From NCBI RefSeq assembly GCF_031082295.1, contig NZ_JAVHLD010000002.1, forward strand, positions 172,042-236,041: a DNA stretch of 64,000 nt. Reading direction: 5' to 3'. The translations under genes were made by a program, and so were the position numbers. Positions 57,964-64,000 of this stretch are shown piece by piece. The notes beneath the pieces were generated by a model. It worked only from the letters and a program-made list of their open reading frames with translations. It had not been told where the DNA came from and did no database searches. The stretch is from Humidesulfovibrio sp. Lineage in GTDB: Bacteria; Desulfobacterota; Desulfovibrionia; Desulfovibrionales; Desulfovibrionaceae. Within the stretch, counting starts at the first letter, position 1. Each line of letters opens with the position of its first letter.

Positions 57964-57995
57964 GGGCCGACGCGCAAGCGTCGGCCCTTTTCTTT
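57964..57995 (+). terminator. Terminator after porin 1
   Basis: GGGCCGACGC (57964-57973) pairs with GCGTCGGCCC (57978-57987) around GCAA, then TTTTCTTT. Confidence 0.9.
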
Positions 57996-58037
57996 GGTCA
58001 ACAAATCCCCAAGGCAGCTGAATACAAAAATCCGTAC

Positions 58038-58101
58038 AGTAAAAATATTTTTACTTTGGGTGCTGTTTTCTCTTGATTCTGTCATTTCCGTTTGCTAGAG
58101 A
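58038..58101 (+). promoter_or_regulatory. Promoter region of porin 2
   Basis: TTGATT (58073-58078), a 17-base spacer and TAGAGA (58096-58101). An 18-base perfect palindrome AGTAAAAAT-ATTTTTACT (58038-58055) lies 17 bases before the -35. Confidence 0.55.
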
Positions 58102-58157
58102 TCAGTTGAAGAATGGCTGATGGTGGTTCACACAACCGCAAAGAAGGGAAGGATAAC

Positions 58158-59642
58158 ATGAAAAAGCTTTACGCGATTGCCTTGCTCGGACTGATGGTCC
58201 TGGGCCTGGCTGCGACCGCTTCCGCGGCCGACATCAAAGCCTCCGGCAAATGGCAGATTGAAGCGAACATGCAGAACGCCGACTTCATGGACAAAGGCGC
58301 TTCTACCAGCGAAGACAAGACCTTCAACATTGAGCAGCGCGTGCGCACCGCCTTCCAGTTCATCGCCAACGAGAACCTGAAGGGCGTCCTCGACCTGCAG
58401 ATCGGAGCTGCCAACTGGGGTACTGGCGCACTCGGCATCGGCGCTGGCCGCTCTGCCAGCCTGACGGCCACTGGCGCTGCCTCTGCCGGCAACGGCAACA
58501 TCATGCTCCGCAAGGGCTATGTTGACTTCAAGTGGCCCGGCACCAAGGTCAACTTCCTCGTCGGCTTCCAGACTGTGTCCCTGCCCGCGGCCTTCGGCGG
58601 CGGCAGCGCCATTCTGGACGATCAGGTTGCGGCCGCCCTGGTCAGCACTCCGATCACCGACAACATCTCCCTGCTGGCTGGTTATGCCCGCCCCTACGAC
58701 ACCAACAGCTCCGTCAGCACCACCGCTGGTAACCTGTCTGGTTCCGGCACCTCCGGCGATGTTGTTTTCGCCGCTGTGCCCCTTAACTTCAAAGGCGTGA
58801 ACGTGACCCCGTTCGCCGCTTACGCCAGCCTTGGCTCCAAGCTTGGCGCCCCCGGCCTGGTTGGCCTGGTTGCCGGCAACAGCACCAGCGGTGAAGGCGC
58901 TCGCGCCTACTTCGGTGGTGTCGCCGCCACTGTCACCATGCTCGACAACTTCAAGTTCATGGGCGACTTCAACTACGGCAAGGCTACCTTCAACTCCCTG
59001 TCCACCCCCAATCTTGGCAGCACCACCCGCTCCGGTTGGATGGCTGACATCGCCGTTGACTACACTGGCCTGAAGATGATGACCCCGTCCGCCTTCTTCG
59101 TGTACTCCTCCGGCGAGAAGGGCAACTCCACCGAGCACGCCGGTTCCAACCGCATGCCCAGCCTTGGCAACCCGCAGAACTGGGCCGTTGGCTCCTTCTT
59201 CTTCGGCGACCGCAACTTCATCAACGGCTTCCCCGGCAGCGCTGGCTACGTGCAGCGCGTGATGGGCTTCTGGACCGCTGGCGTGTCCTTGAAGGACATC
59301 AAGCTCATCGACAAGATGACCCACACCGCCCACCTCTTGTACGTCAAGGGCACCAACGACAAGAACTCCATCAACGAAGACATGGGCAACAACATCAACC
59401 TTGCCAACAACATGAACTACGGCGGCTTCCTGACCACCAAGGACTCCCTGTGGGAAGTGGACTTCAACACCAAGTACATGATCTACGACGAACTGGCTGT
59501 TAACCTCGACCTGGGTTACATCAACGCCAACTTCGACAAGGATCTGTGGGGCGCTTCCTCCAAGACCGCTGCTGCTGACTACCAGAACTACGGTAGCAAC
59601 AACGCTTACAGCGCCCGTCTTGGCGTCGCTTACAGCTTCTAG
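58158..59642 (+). CDS. Outer-membrane homotrimeric porin 2
   Basis: 494 residues from the ATG with AAGGGAAGGA; the frame is open back to 58113, without a ribosome-binding site. Signal peptide KKLYAIALLGLMVLGLAATA. Very close to porin 1 in the first third (for example FQFIANENLKGVL and IGAGRSASLTATG), with a terminal AYSF. Loop regions differ, as expected for surface-exposed parts. Own promoter and terminator, so expression can be independent of its neighbours. Confidence 0.9.
   Translation: MKKLYAIALLGLMVLGLAATASAADIKASGKWQIEANMQNADFMDKGASTSEDKTFNIEQRVRTAFQFIANENLKGVLDLQIGAANWGTGALGIGAGRSASLTATGAASAGNGNIMLRKGYVDFKWPGTKVNFLVGFQTVSLPAAFGGGSAILDDQVAAALVSTPITDNISLLAGYARPYDTNSSVSTTAGNLSGSGTSGDVVFAAVPLNFKGVNVTPFAAYASLGSKLGAPGLVGLVAGNSTSGEGARAYFGGVAATVTMLDNFKFMGDFNYGKATFNSLSTPNLGSTTRSGWMADIAVDYTGLKMMTPSAFFVYSSGEKGNSTEHAGSNRMPSLGNPQNWAVGSFFFGDRNFINGFPGSAGYVQRVMGFWTAGVSLKDIKLIDKMTHTAHLLYVKGTNDKNSINEDMGNNINLANNMNYGGFLTTKDSLWEVDFNTKYMIYDELAVNLDLGYINANFDKDLWGASSKTAAADYQNYGSNNAYSARLGVAYSF
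58501..58572 (+). repeat. 72-bp perfect direct repeat, copy 2 (porin 2)
   Basis: See copy 1 at 56816-56887. The two copies are 1685 bases apart in the same orientation, a substrate for recombination that would fuse porins 1 and 2. Confidence 0.9.
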
Positions 59643-59673
59643 TTAAGACCAGACCAACCACCTGACGCCTTCA

Positions 59674-59709
59674 GGGGCCGGAGCATATGCTTCGGCCCCT
59701 TTTCCTTTT
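59674..59709 (+). terminator. Terminator after porin 2
   Basis: GGGGCCGGAGCA pairs with TGCTTCGGCCCC (one G-T pair), then TTTTCCTTTT. Confidence 0.85.
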
Positions 59710-59711
59710 CA

Positions 59712-59774
59712 AGTAAAATATTTTGTACAAATCCACGAAACTCGCTTGATTTCCCTTGCATAATCGCATAGGAA
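59712..59774 (+). promoter_or_regulatory. Promoter region of porin 3
   Basis: TTGATT (59746-59751), a 17-base spacer and TAGGAA (59769-59774). The A/T box GTAAAATATTTTGTAC (59713-59728) lies 17 bases before the -35, the same spacing as in porin 2. Confidence 0.55.
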
Positions 59775-59830
59775 GTGTTCACTCACATTGACTCAATTTT
59801 CTGAATATAATTCCTGAAGGGGTTGGTAGC

Positions 59831-61315
59831 ATGAAAAAATTCTGGGTTCTCGGACTGGCTGTATTCCTTCTTGTCGCGTCGGCAAGCTTGTCGTTTGGCA
59901 TGGAGATGAAGGCCAAGGGCTACTGGTGGATCGAAGCCCAGATGAAGCAGGGCTGGGATTTTCTGGACAAGGGCGCCATCAGCGAGGAAAAGCCCTTCAA
60001 CCTCGAACAAAAGATGCGCACCCAGTTCCAGTTCATCGCCAACGAAAACCTGCGCGGCATTCTTGATACCCAGATTGGCGCCGCCAACTGGGGTAATGGC
60101 CTCTTCGGCATCGGCGCTGGCCGCTCCGCCAGCCTGACCGCCGCTGGCGCAAACTCCGCTGGCAACGGCAACATCATGCTTCGCAAGGCCTACATCGAAT
60201 ACCGTTGGCCTAACACCATGACGAATATTTCGCTCGGTTTCCAGACCGTCACCCTGCCTGCGGCCTTTGGCGGCGGCAGCGCCATTCTTGACGACCAGGT
60301 GGCCGCTGCGGTTGTGAGCGCTCCCATTACCGACAACGTCTCCATCCTGGCTGGTTACGCCCGTCCCTACGATTCCAACAGCGCTGCAAGCACCACCGCT
60401 GGCAATCTTACCGGCTCTGGTACTGCCGCTGATATCGTCTTCGCCGCCGTGCCCCTTACCTTCAAGGGTTACAGCATCACGCCTTTTGCCGCATACGCCA
60501 ATGTGGGTTCCACTTCCGTGAACGGAAACGGCGCCGGTACAACTGCTGGGTTTGCTTCCGCGAACAGCTCCGCTGGTGAAGGAATCCGCGCCTACTGGGG
60601 TGGTATCGCCGCTACTGTGACCGCGCTGGAAAACTTCAAGATCATGTCCGACTTCAATTACGGCAAGGCCACGTACAATAACCCCGTTGCCCAGAACGGC
60701 AAGGGCGGTCGCTCCGGCTTCCTGTTCGACTTGGCGGTGGACTACACCGGCCTGTCCATGATGACCCCCCAGGTGTTCTTTACCTACTCCTCCGGTGAAA
60801 ACGGCAACAGCTCCAAGGGTGGCGGCTCCGAGCGCATGCCCGTGGTCAATGCTCCCCAGAACTGGACCATCGGCTCCTTCTTCTTCGGCGAGCGCCTCGA
60901 ACTTGGCGGCTCCATCAACAACACCGCTGGCTACACCAGCAACACCCTTGGCTACTGGGCCCTCGGCATGTCCCTGAAGGACATCAAACTTATCGACAAG
61001 CTCAGCCATGACTTCAACCTGCTCTACGCCAAGGGCACCAACAACAAGGACTACTTGTACGAGTCCGGCGGCACCGTGCGCAACGCTAACTACGCAGGTT
61101 TCCTGACCACCAAGGACTCCTTGTGGGAAGTGGACTTCAACACCCGCTACAAGATCTACGACGAGCTGACCCTGCTGGTGTACACCGGCTACATCCATGC
61201 CGACTTCGACAAGGACGTCTGGGGCGCCTCCAGCGTCACCAACGCTGCCGACATCCAGAACTATGGCACGAGCAACGCCTACAAGCTCGGCGTCGGCCTG
61301 AACTACTTCTTCTAG
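59831..61315 (+). CDS. Outer-membrane homotrimeric porin 3
   Basis: 494 residues. Signal peptide KKFWVLGLAVFLLVASASLS. It shares the porin core with the two upstream copies (FQFIANENLRGIL, GIGAGRSASLTAAG, LKDIKLIDKLSH) but is the most divergent of the three, for example in the N-terminal strand (MEMKAKGYWWIEAQ). It ends with LNYFF. Own promoter and terminator. Solute preference is unknown. Confidence 0.9.
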   Translation: MKKFWVLGLAVFLLVASASLSFGMEMKAKGYWWIEAQMKQGWDFLDKGAISEEKPFNLEQKMRTQFQFIANENLRGILDTQIGAANWGNGLFGIGAGRSASLTAAGANSAGNGNIMLRKAYIEYRWPNTMTNISLGFQTVTLPAAFGGGSAILDDQVAAAVVSAPITDNVSILAGYARPYDSNSAASTTAGNLTGSGTAADIVFAAVPLTFKGYSITPFAAYANVGSTSVNGNGAGTTAGFASANSSAGEGIRAYWGGIAATVTALENFKIMSDFNYGKATYNNPVAQNGKGGRSGFLFDLAVDYTGLSMMTPQVFFTYSSGENGNSSKGGGSERMPVVNAPQNWTIGSFFFGERLELGGSINNTAGYTSNTLGYWALGMSLKDIKLIDKLSHDFNLLYAKGTNNKDYLYESGGTVRNANYAGFLTTKDSLWEVDFNTRYKIYDELTLLVYTGYIHADFDKDVWGASSVTNAADIQNYGTSNAYKLGVGLNYFF

Positions 61316-61342
61316 ACCCAGATAAGCGAGCATGACCATCAG

Positions 61343-61372
61343 GGGCCGGGACGCAAGTTCCGGCCCTTTCTT
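61343..61372 (+). terminator. Terminator after porin 3
   Basis: GGGCCGGGAC (61343-61352) pairs with GTTCCGGCCC (61357-61366, one G-T pair) around GCAA, then TTTCTT. Confidence 0.85.
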
Positions 61373-61488
61373 CATCGCTCACAGTATTCGCGTCCGACGC
61401 TTCGAACTCGACTTTCGAGCCCCCCTGGGGTAGCTTCTCATCACCAATTCAAGGTGCTCATCAACACTTCATGCTATCGAGGTTCCGC

Positions 61489-62796
61489 ATGCCCTGTCGT
61501 ATTGCCCGCGTCCCTGCCGAGTTGGACTGCCCAAGCGTGCTGGCTTGGCTTAAGGAGCGCAAGGATCCTGGCCTGGATGTTACCGGCACCGTCCGCAACA
61601 TCCTTGACGATGTTCGCCGGCATGGCGACCAAGCCTTGCGCCGCTATACACGCCGCTTCGATGCGCCCAATCTTCCCGCGCGCATGGGAGTTCCGGTTCG
61701 CGCCATCCGCTCAGCGCTCAGGGAAATCCCTGAAGCGGACCTGGACATTCTGCGCGAAGCCATCGCCAATGTTCGAGACTTCCATGCCAGGCAAGCCGAG
61801 CAGTCCTGGTTCACCACCGCCCCGGACGGCAGCGTGCTCGGTCAGATGGTCCGGCCCGTCGACCGCGTTGGCCTGTACGTGCCCGGCGGCCAGGGCGGCG
61901 AGACACCGCTCATCTCCAGCCTCATCATGAACGCAGTGCCAGCGCAGGTGGCAGGAGTCACGGATATCGCCGTGGTTTCGCCCCCGCGCAAGGATTCGAC
62001 CCTGAACCCATACATCCTGGCCACCGCCGCCCTGCTCGGCATAACCGAGATACACCGCGCCGGCAGCGCGTGGGCAATCGCGGCCCTGGCCTATGGCACA
62101 AAATCCATCCGCCCCTGCGATGTCATCGCCGGACCCGGCAACATCTACGTGGCCACCGCAAAAGCCCTGCTCGTGGGCGAGGTCGGCATCGACATGATCG
62201 CCGGGCCGAGCGAAATCGTCATTCTGGCCGACGACACGGCCAACCCGGCCTGGTTGGCCGCAGACATGCTGTCCCAGGCCGAGCACGATCCCCTCGCAGC
62301 CGCGTTGTGCATCACGGCGAGCCAAAAGCTTGCAGAAGGTGTGCGCAAGGCGCTGGCAGAGCAACTCCCGAAGCTCTCCCGCAACGATCTGGCCCGCAAG
62401 GCCTTGGAGCTCTGGGGTGGCGTGCTCGTGGTTGACTCGCTTGAGGCGGGGCTGGACCTTGTGAACGCCATCGCGCCGGAGCACCTGGAGCTTGCCGTGG
62501 ACGAGCCCTTCGCCCTGTTGGGCAGGATTCGCAACGCCGGGGCGATCTTCCTCGGCCAGCACTGCCCGGAGCCTGTCGGAGACTACTTCGCTGGTCCGAA
62601 TCACGTGCTGCCCACCCTTGGCACCGCTCGCTTCTCTTCGGCCCTGTCCGTGCAAACGTTCTGCAAAAAGTCGAGCATCATCGCCACCACGCCGGAGTAC
62701 CTGCGTCAGCACGGGACCAAAATCGCCCGCATGGCGCACCTTGAAGGCCTGACGGCGCACGCCAGAAGCGTCGAATGCAGACTCGAAGATATCTAA
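61489..62796 (+). CDS. hisD: Histidinol dehydrogenase
   Basis: 435 residues from the ATG with GAGG seven bases upstream (an earlier ATG at 61471 lacks one). The zinc and catalytic residues lie in IDMIAGPSEIVILAD, SQAEHDPLAAAL, APEHLEL and AGPNHVLPT. It oxidises L-histidinol to histidine in two NAD-dependent steps. It stands apart from other his genes, and purC follows 51 bases later. Confidence 0.97.
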   Translation: MPCRIARVPAELDCPSVLAWLKERKDPGLDVTGTVRNILDDVRRHGDQALRRYTRRFDAPNLPARMGVPVRAIRSALREIPEADLDILREAIANVRDFHARQAEQSWFTTAPDGSVLGQMVRPVDRVGLYVPGGQGGETPLISSLIMNAVPAQVAGVTDIAVVSPPRKDSTLNPYILATAALLGITEIHRAGSAWAIAALAYGTKSIRPCDVIAGPGNIYVATAKALLVGEVGIDMIAGPSEIVILADDTANPAWLAADMLSQAEHDPLAAALCITASQKLAEGVRKALAEQLPKLSRNDLARKALELWGGVLVVDSLEAGLDLVNAIAPEHLELAVDEPFALLGRIRNAGAIFLGQHCPEPVGDYFAGPNHVLPTLGTARFSSALSVQTFCKKSSIIATTPEYLRQHGTKIARMAHLEGLTAHARSVECRLEDI

Positions 62797-62847
62797 AACA
62801 GACCGCTAACGGTCCTAAACCTTTCAGCAAACGCAACGGAGCATGAC

Positions 62848-63756
62848 ATGCAATGCGTCATCAACACTGACATCAAGGATTATCCGCTGCTCTCGCGCGG
62901 CAAGGTGCGCGACATCTACGAGATCAGCCCGGAGACCCTGCTCATTGTCACCACTGACCGCATCTCGGCCTTTGACGTGATCATGGACGATCCCATTCCG
63001 CACAAGGGCGTGGTTCTGAACCAGATCACCCTGTTCTGGATGGAGAAATTCGCAAGCCTCGTACCCAACCACCTTTTGGCGACTGACGTGAAGGACTTTC
63101 CCAAGCCCTTGCAGGCCCACGCCGACCTGCTGGAAGGCCGTGCCGTGCTTGTGCGCCGCGCCAAGCCTCTGGCCATAGAGTGCATCGTGCGCGGCTACAT
63201 CACCGGAAGTGGCTGGAAGGACTACCAGAAGTCCGGCCAGGTCTGCGGCCACACCTTGCCCGTGGGCCTGCGCGAGTCCGACAAGCTCGCCAAGCCGCTG
63301 TTCACGCCGTCCACCAAGGCCGAGCTCGGGGAACACGACGAGAACATCTCCGTGGCCGACGCCATGCGCATCACCGGAGAGTCGCTGGCCACCCAGGCCC
63401 AGGATCTGGCGCTGTCCATCTACTCCGCCGGGCGCGACTACGCCGAGGGACGCGGCATCATCATCGCGGACACGAAGTTTGAGTTCGGCACCGTGAACGA
63501 GGGCGGCAAGGAAGCGTTGATCCTCATCGACGAGGTGCTGACCCCGGACTCCTCGCGTTTCTGGCCCATGAGCGACTATGCGCCCGGCCGCGGCCAGCAG
63601 AGCTTCGACAAGCAGTTCCTGCGCGACTGGCTGGAGCAGATAAAGTTCAACAAGCGCCCTCCCGCCCCCAAGATCCCGCAGGAGATCATCGACCAGACCA
63701 GGGCCAAGTACCTGGAGGCCTATCGCCTGCTCACCGGGCGCGACCTGGGCGTATAA
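62848..63756 (+). CDS. purC: Phosphoribosylaminoimidazole-succinocarboxamide synthase
   Basis: 302 residues. The start region LLSRGKVRDIYEISPETLLI, the family stretch IECIVRGYITGSGWKDYQ and the late LIDEVLTPDSSRFWP are intact; length matches the longer SAICAR synthases. It joins aspartate to CAIR with ATP in purine synthesis. A small selenoprotein-like gene starts 9 bases downstream, with its ribosome-binding site overlapping the purC stop. Confidence 0.97.
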   Translation: MQCVINTDIKDYPLLSRGKVRDIYEISPETLLIVTTDRISAFDVIMDDPIPHKGVVLNQITLFWMEKFASLVPNHLLATDVKDFPKPLQAHADLLEGRAVLVRRAKPLAIECIVRGYITGSGWKDYQKSGQVCGHTLPVGLRESDKLAKPLFTPSTKAELGEHDENISVADAMRITGESLATQAQDLALSIYSAGRDYAEGRGIIIADTKFEFGTVNEGGKEALILIDEVLTPDSSRFWPMSDYAPGRGQQSFDKQFLRDWLEQIKFNKRPPAPKIPQEIIDQTRAKYLEAYRLLTGRDLGV

Positions 63757-63765
63757 GGAGCAATC

Positions 63766-63924
63766 ATGGACGCTGGATGGATTCTTCTGGCCGTGGTGGT
63801 GGCGTGGTTCGCCATCTCCAGGCTCGTGCCGGGCATGGGCGGGGGCTGAGGCCCCAAGAAGGAGTGCGGCTGGACGCCGCCGAAGGATGCTGACAAGAAG
63901 GACAAGAACGCTCCAGACAAATAG
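63766..63924 (+). CDS. Predicted small membrane selenoprotein (in-frame TGA read as selenocysteine)
   Basis: A 52-residue gene if TGA at 63847-63849 is read as selenocysteine; otherwise a 27-residue peptide. The ATG has a strong TAAGGAG site overlapping the purC stop. Residues 1-20 form one membrane helix (GWILLAVVVAWFAISRLV); residues 24-28 are MGGG-U; then comes GPKKECGWTPPK and a Lys/Asp-rich tail to TAG. Sequence after the TGA keeps GC-rich third codon positions and lacks further stops until TAG. Sec28 and Cys34 could form a redox pair. A SECIS-like hairpin lies downstream, and selA and selB are in the same window. The layout resembles eukaryotic SelK (membrane helix, Gly-rich, Sec), but I recognise no named bacterial family. 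Confidence 0.7.
63866..63880 (+). promoter_or_regulatory. SECIS-like hairpin after the in-frame TGA
   Basis: GCGGC (63866-63870), loop TGGAC, GCCGC (63876-63880). The loop begins 21 bases after the TGA, with G as its second base, as expected of bacterial SECIS elements. The stem is short (5 pairs). The remaining 76 bases of the window (63925-64000) hold no feature I can support. Confidence 0.5.
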
Positions 63925-64000
63925 CAACCACTGGCAGGATTGAGCGGGATGACGTTGCAAGGCGGTATGGCCGCGCACGCTCAGCTCACGCTGGCGCCTT

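Noticed and set aside
61373-61488. Histidine attenuator before hisD
   Set aside because: I found no leader frame with a run of histidine codons and no terminator other than that of porin 3.

Overview
The window looks like chromosome of a high-GC, Gram-negative, anaerobic deltaproteobacterium of the Desulfovibrio type (Desulfovibrionales). The indications are three tandem outer-membrane homotrimeric porins of the Desulfovibrio kind, selenocysteine machinery (selA, selB), citramalate-based isoleucine synthesis, a UbiD/UbiX pair, and the overall base composition. Species cannot be told from the sequence alone. Almost everything is core metabolism; I see no insertion sequence, prophage, CRISPR array or replication origin.

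Layout. 1-4830 (+): 3' end of dnaK, an LpoA-like lipoprotein, gatC, gatA, a small tautomerase. 4911-6211 (-): znuA-zur zinc uptake and its regulator, preceded by two tandem GCAAC-N3-GTTGC boxes. 6337-12596 (-): psd-pssA (phosphatidylethanolamine synthesis), then a leucine attenuator and leuA-leuC-leuD-leuB. 12739-15089: a YdjM-like membrane protein converging on ugd. 15258-22721 (+): a tightly packed run pdxJ-acpS-nnr-CBS protein-tsaE-lysC-cimA-MBL protein, several genes overlapping by 4-7 bases. 22825-26557 (+): an ErcA-like iron alcohol dehydrogenase overlapping a PAS-PAS-PAS-GGDEF-EAL protein. 26554-30309 (-): murA and comEC. 30416-30492: tRNA-His. 30599-36739 (-): folC-selA-M18 aminopeptidase-selB. 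36805-36881: tRNA-Arg(TCT). 36982-39120 (+): cheV, a lone Hpt protein and a SYLF lipoprotein. 39148-42172 (-): dedA, tatA, kup. 42727-44716 (+): sigma-54 promoter, amtB, glnK. 45002-50462 (-): TetR-MFP-RND efflux operon. 50639-54410 (+): ubiD, an endonuclease I lipoprotein, ubiX, an MBL hydrolase. 54407-56233 (-): uvrC. 56467-61315 (+): three porins, each with its own promoter and terminator. 61489-63924 (+): hisD, purC and a small predicted selenoprotein.

How the genes work together. LeuBCD can serve both leucine (from LeuA) and isoleucine (from CimA citramalate). LysC feeds the aspartate family. AmtB and GlnK form an ammonium uptake and control pair. UbiX would supply prenylated FMN to UbiD. 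SelA and SelB make and insert selenocysteine. The main discovery candidate is the 52-codon gene at 63766-63924: it has an in-frame TGA after a Gly-Gly-Gly stretch, continues in coding-like sequence to TAG, and carries a SECIS-like hairpin at the expected distance. It would be a membrane-anchored selenoprotein with an architecture like eukaryotic SelK.
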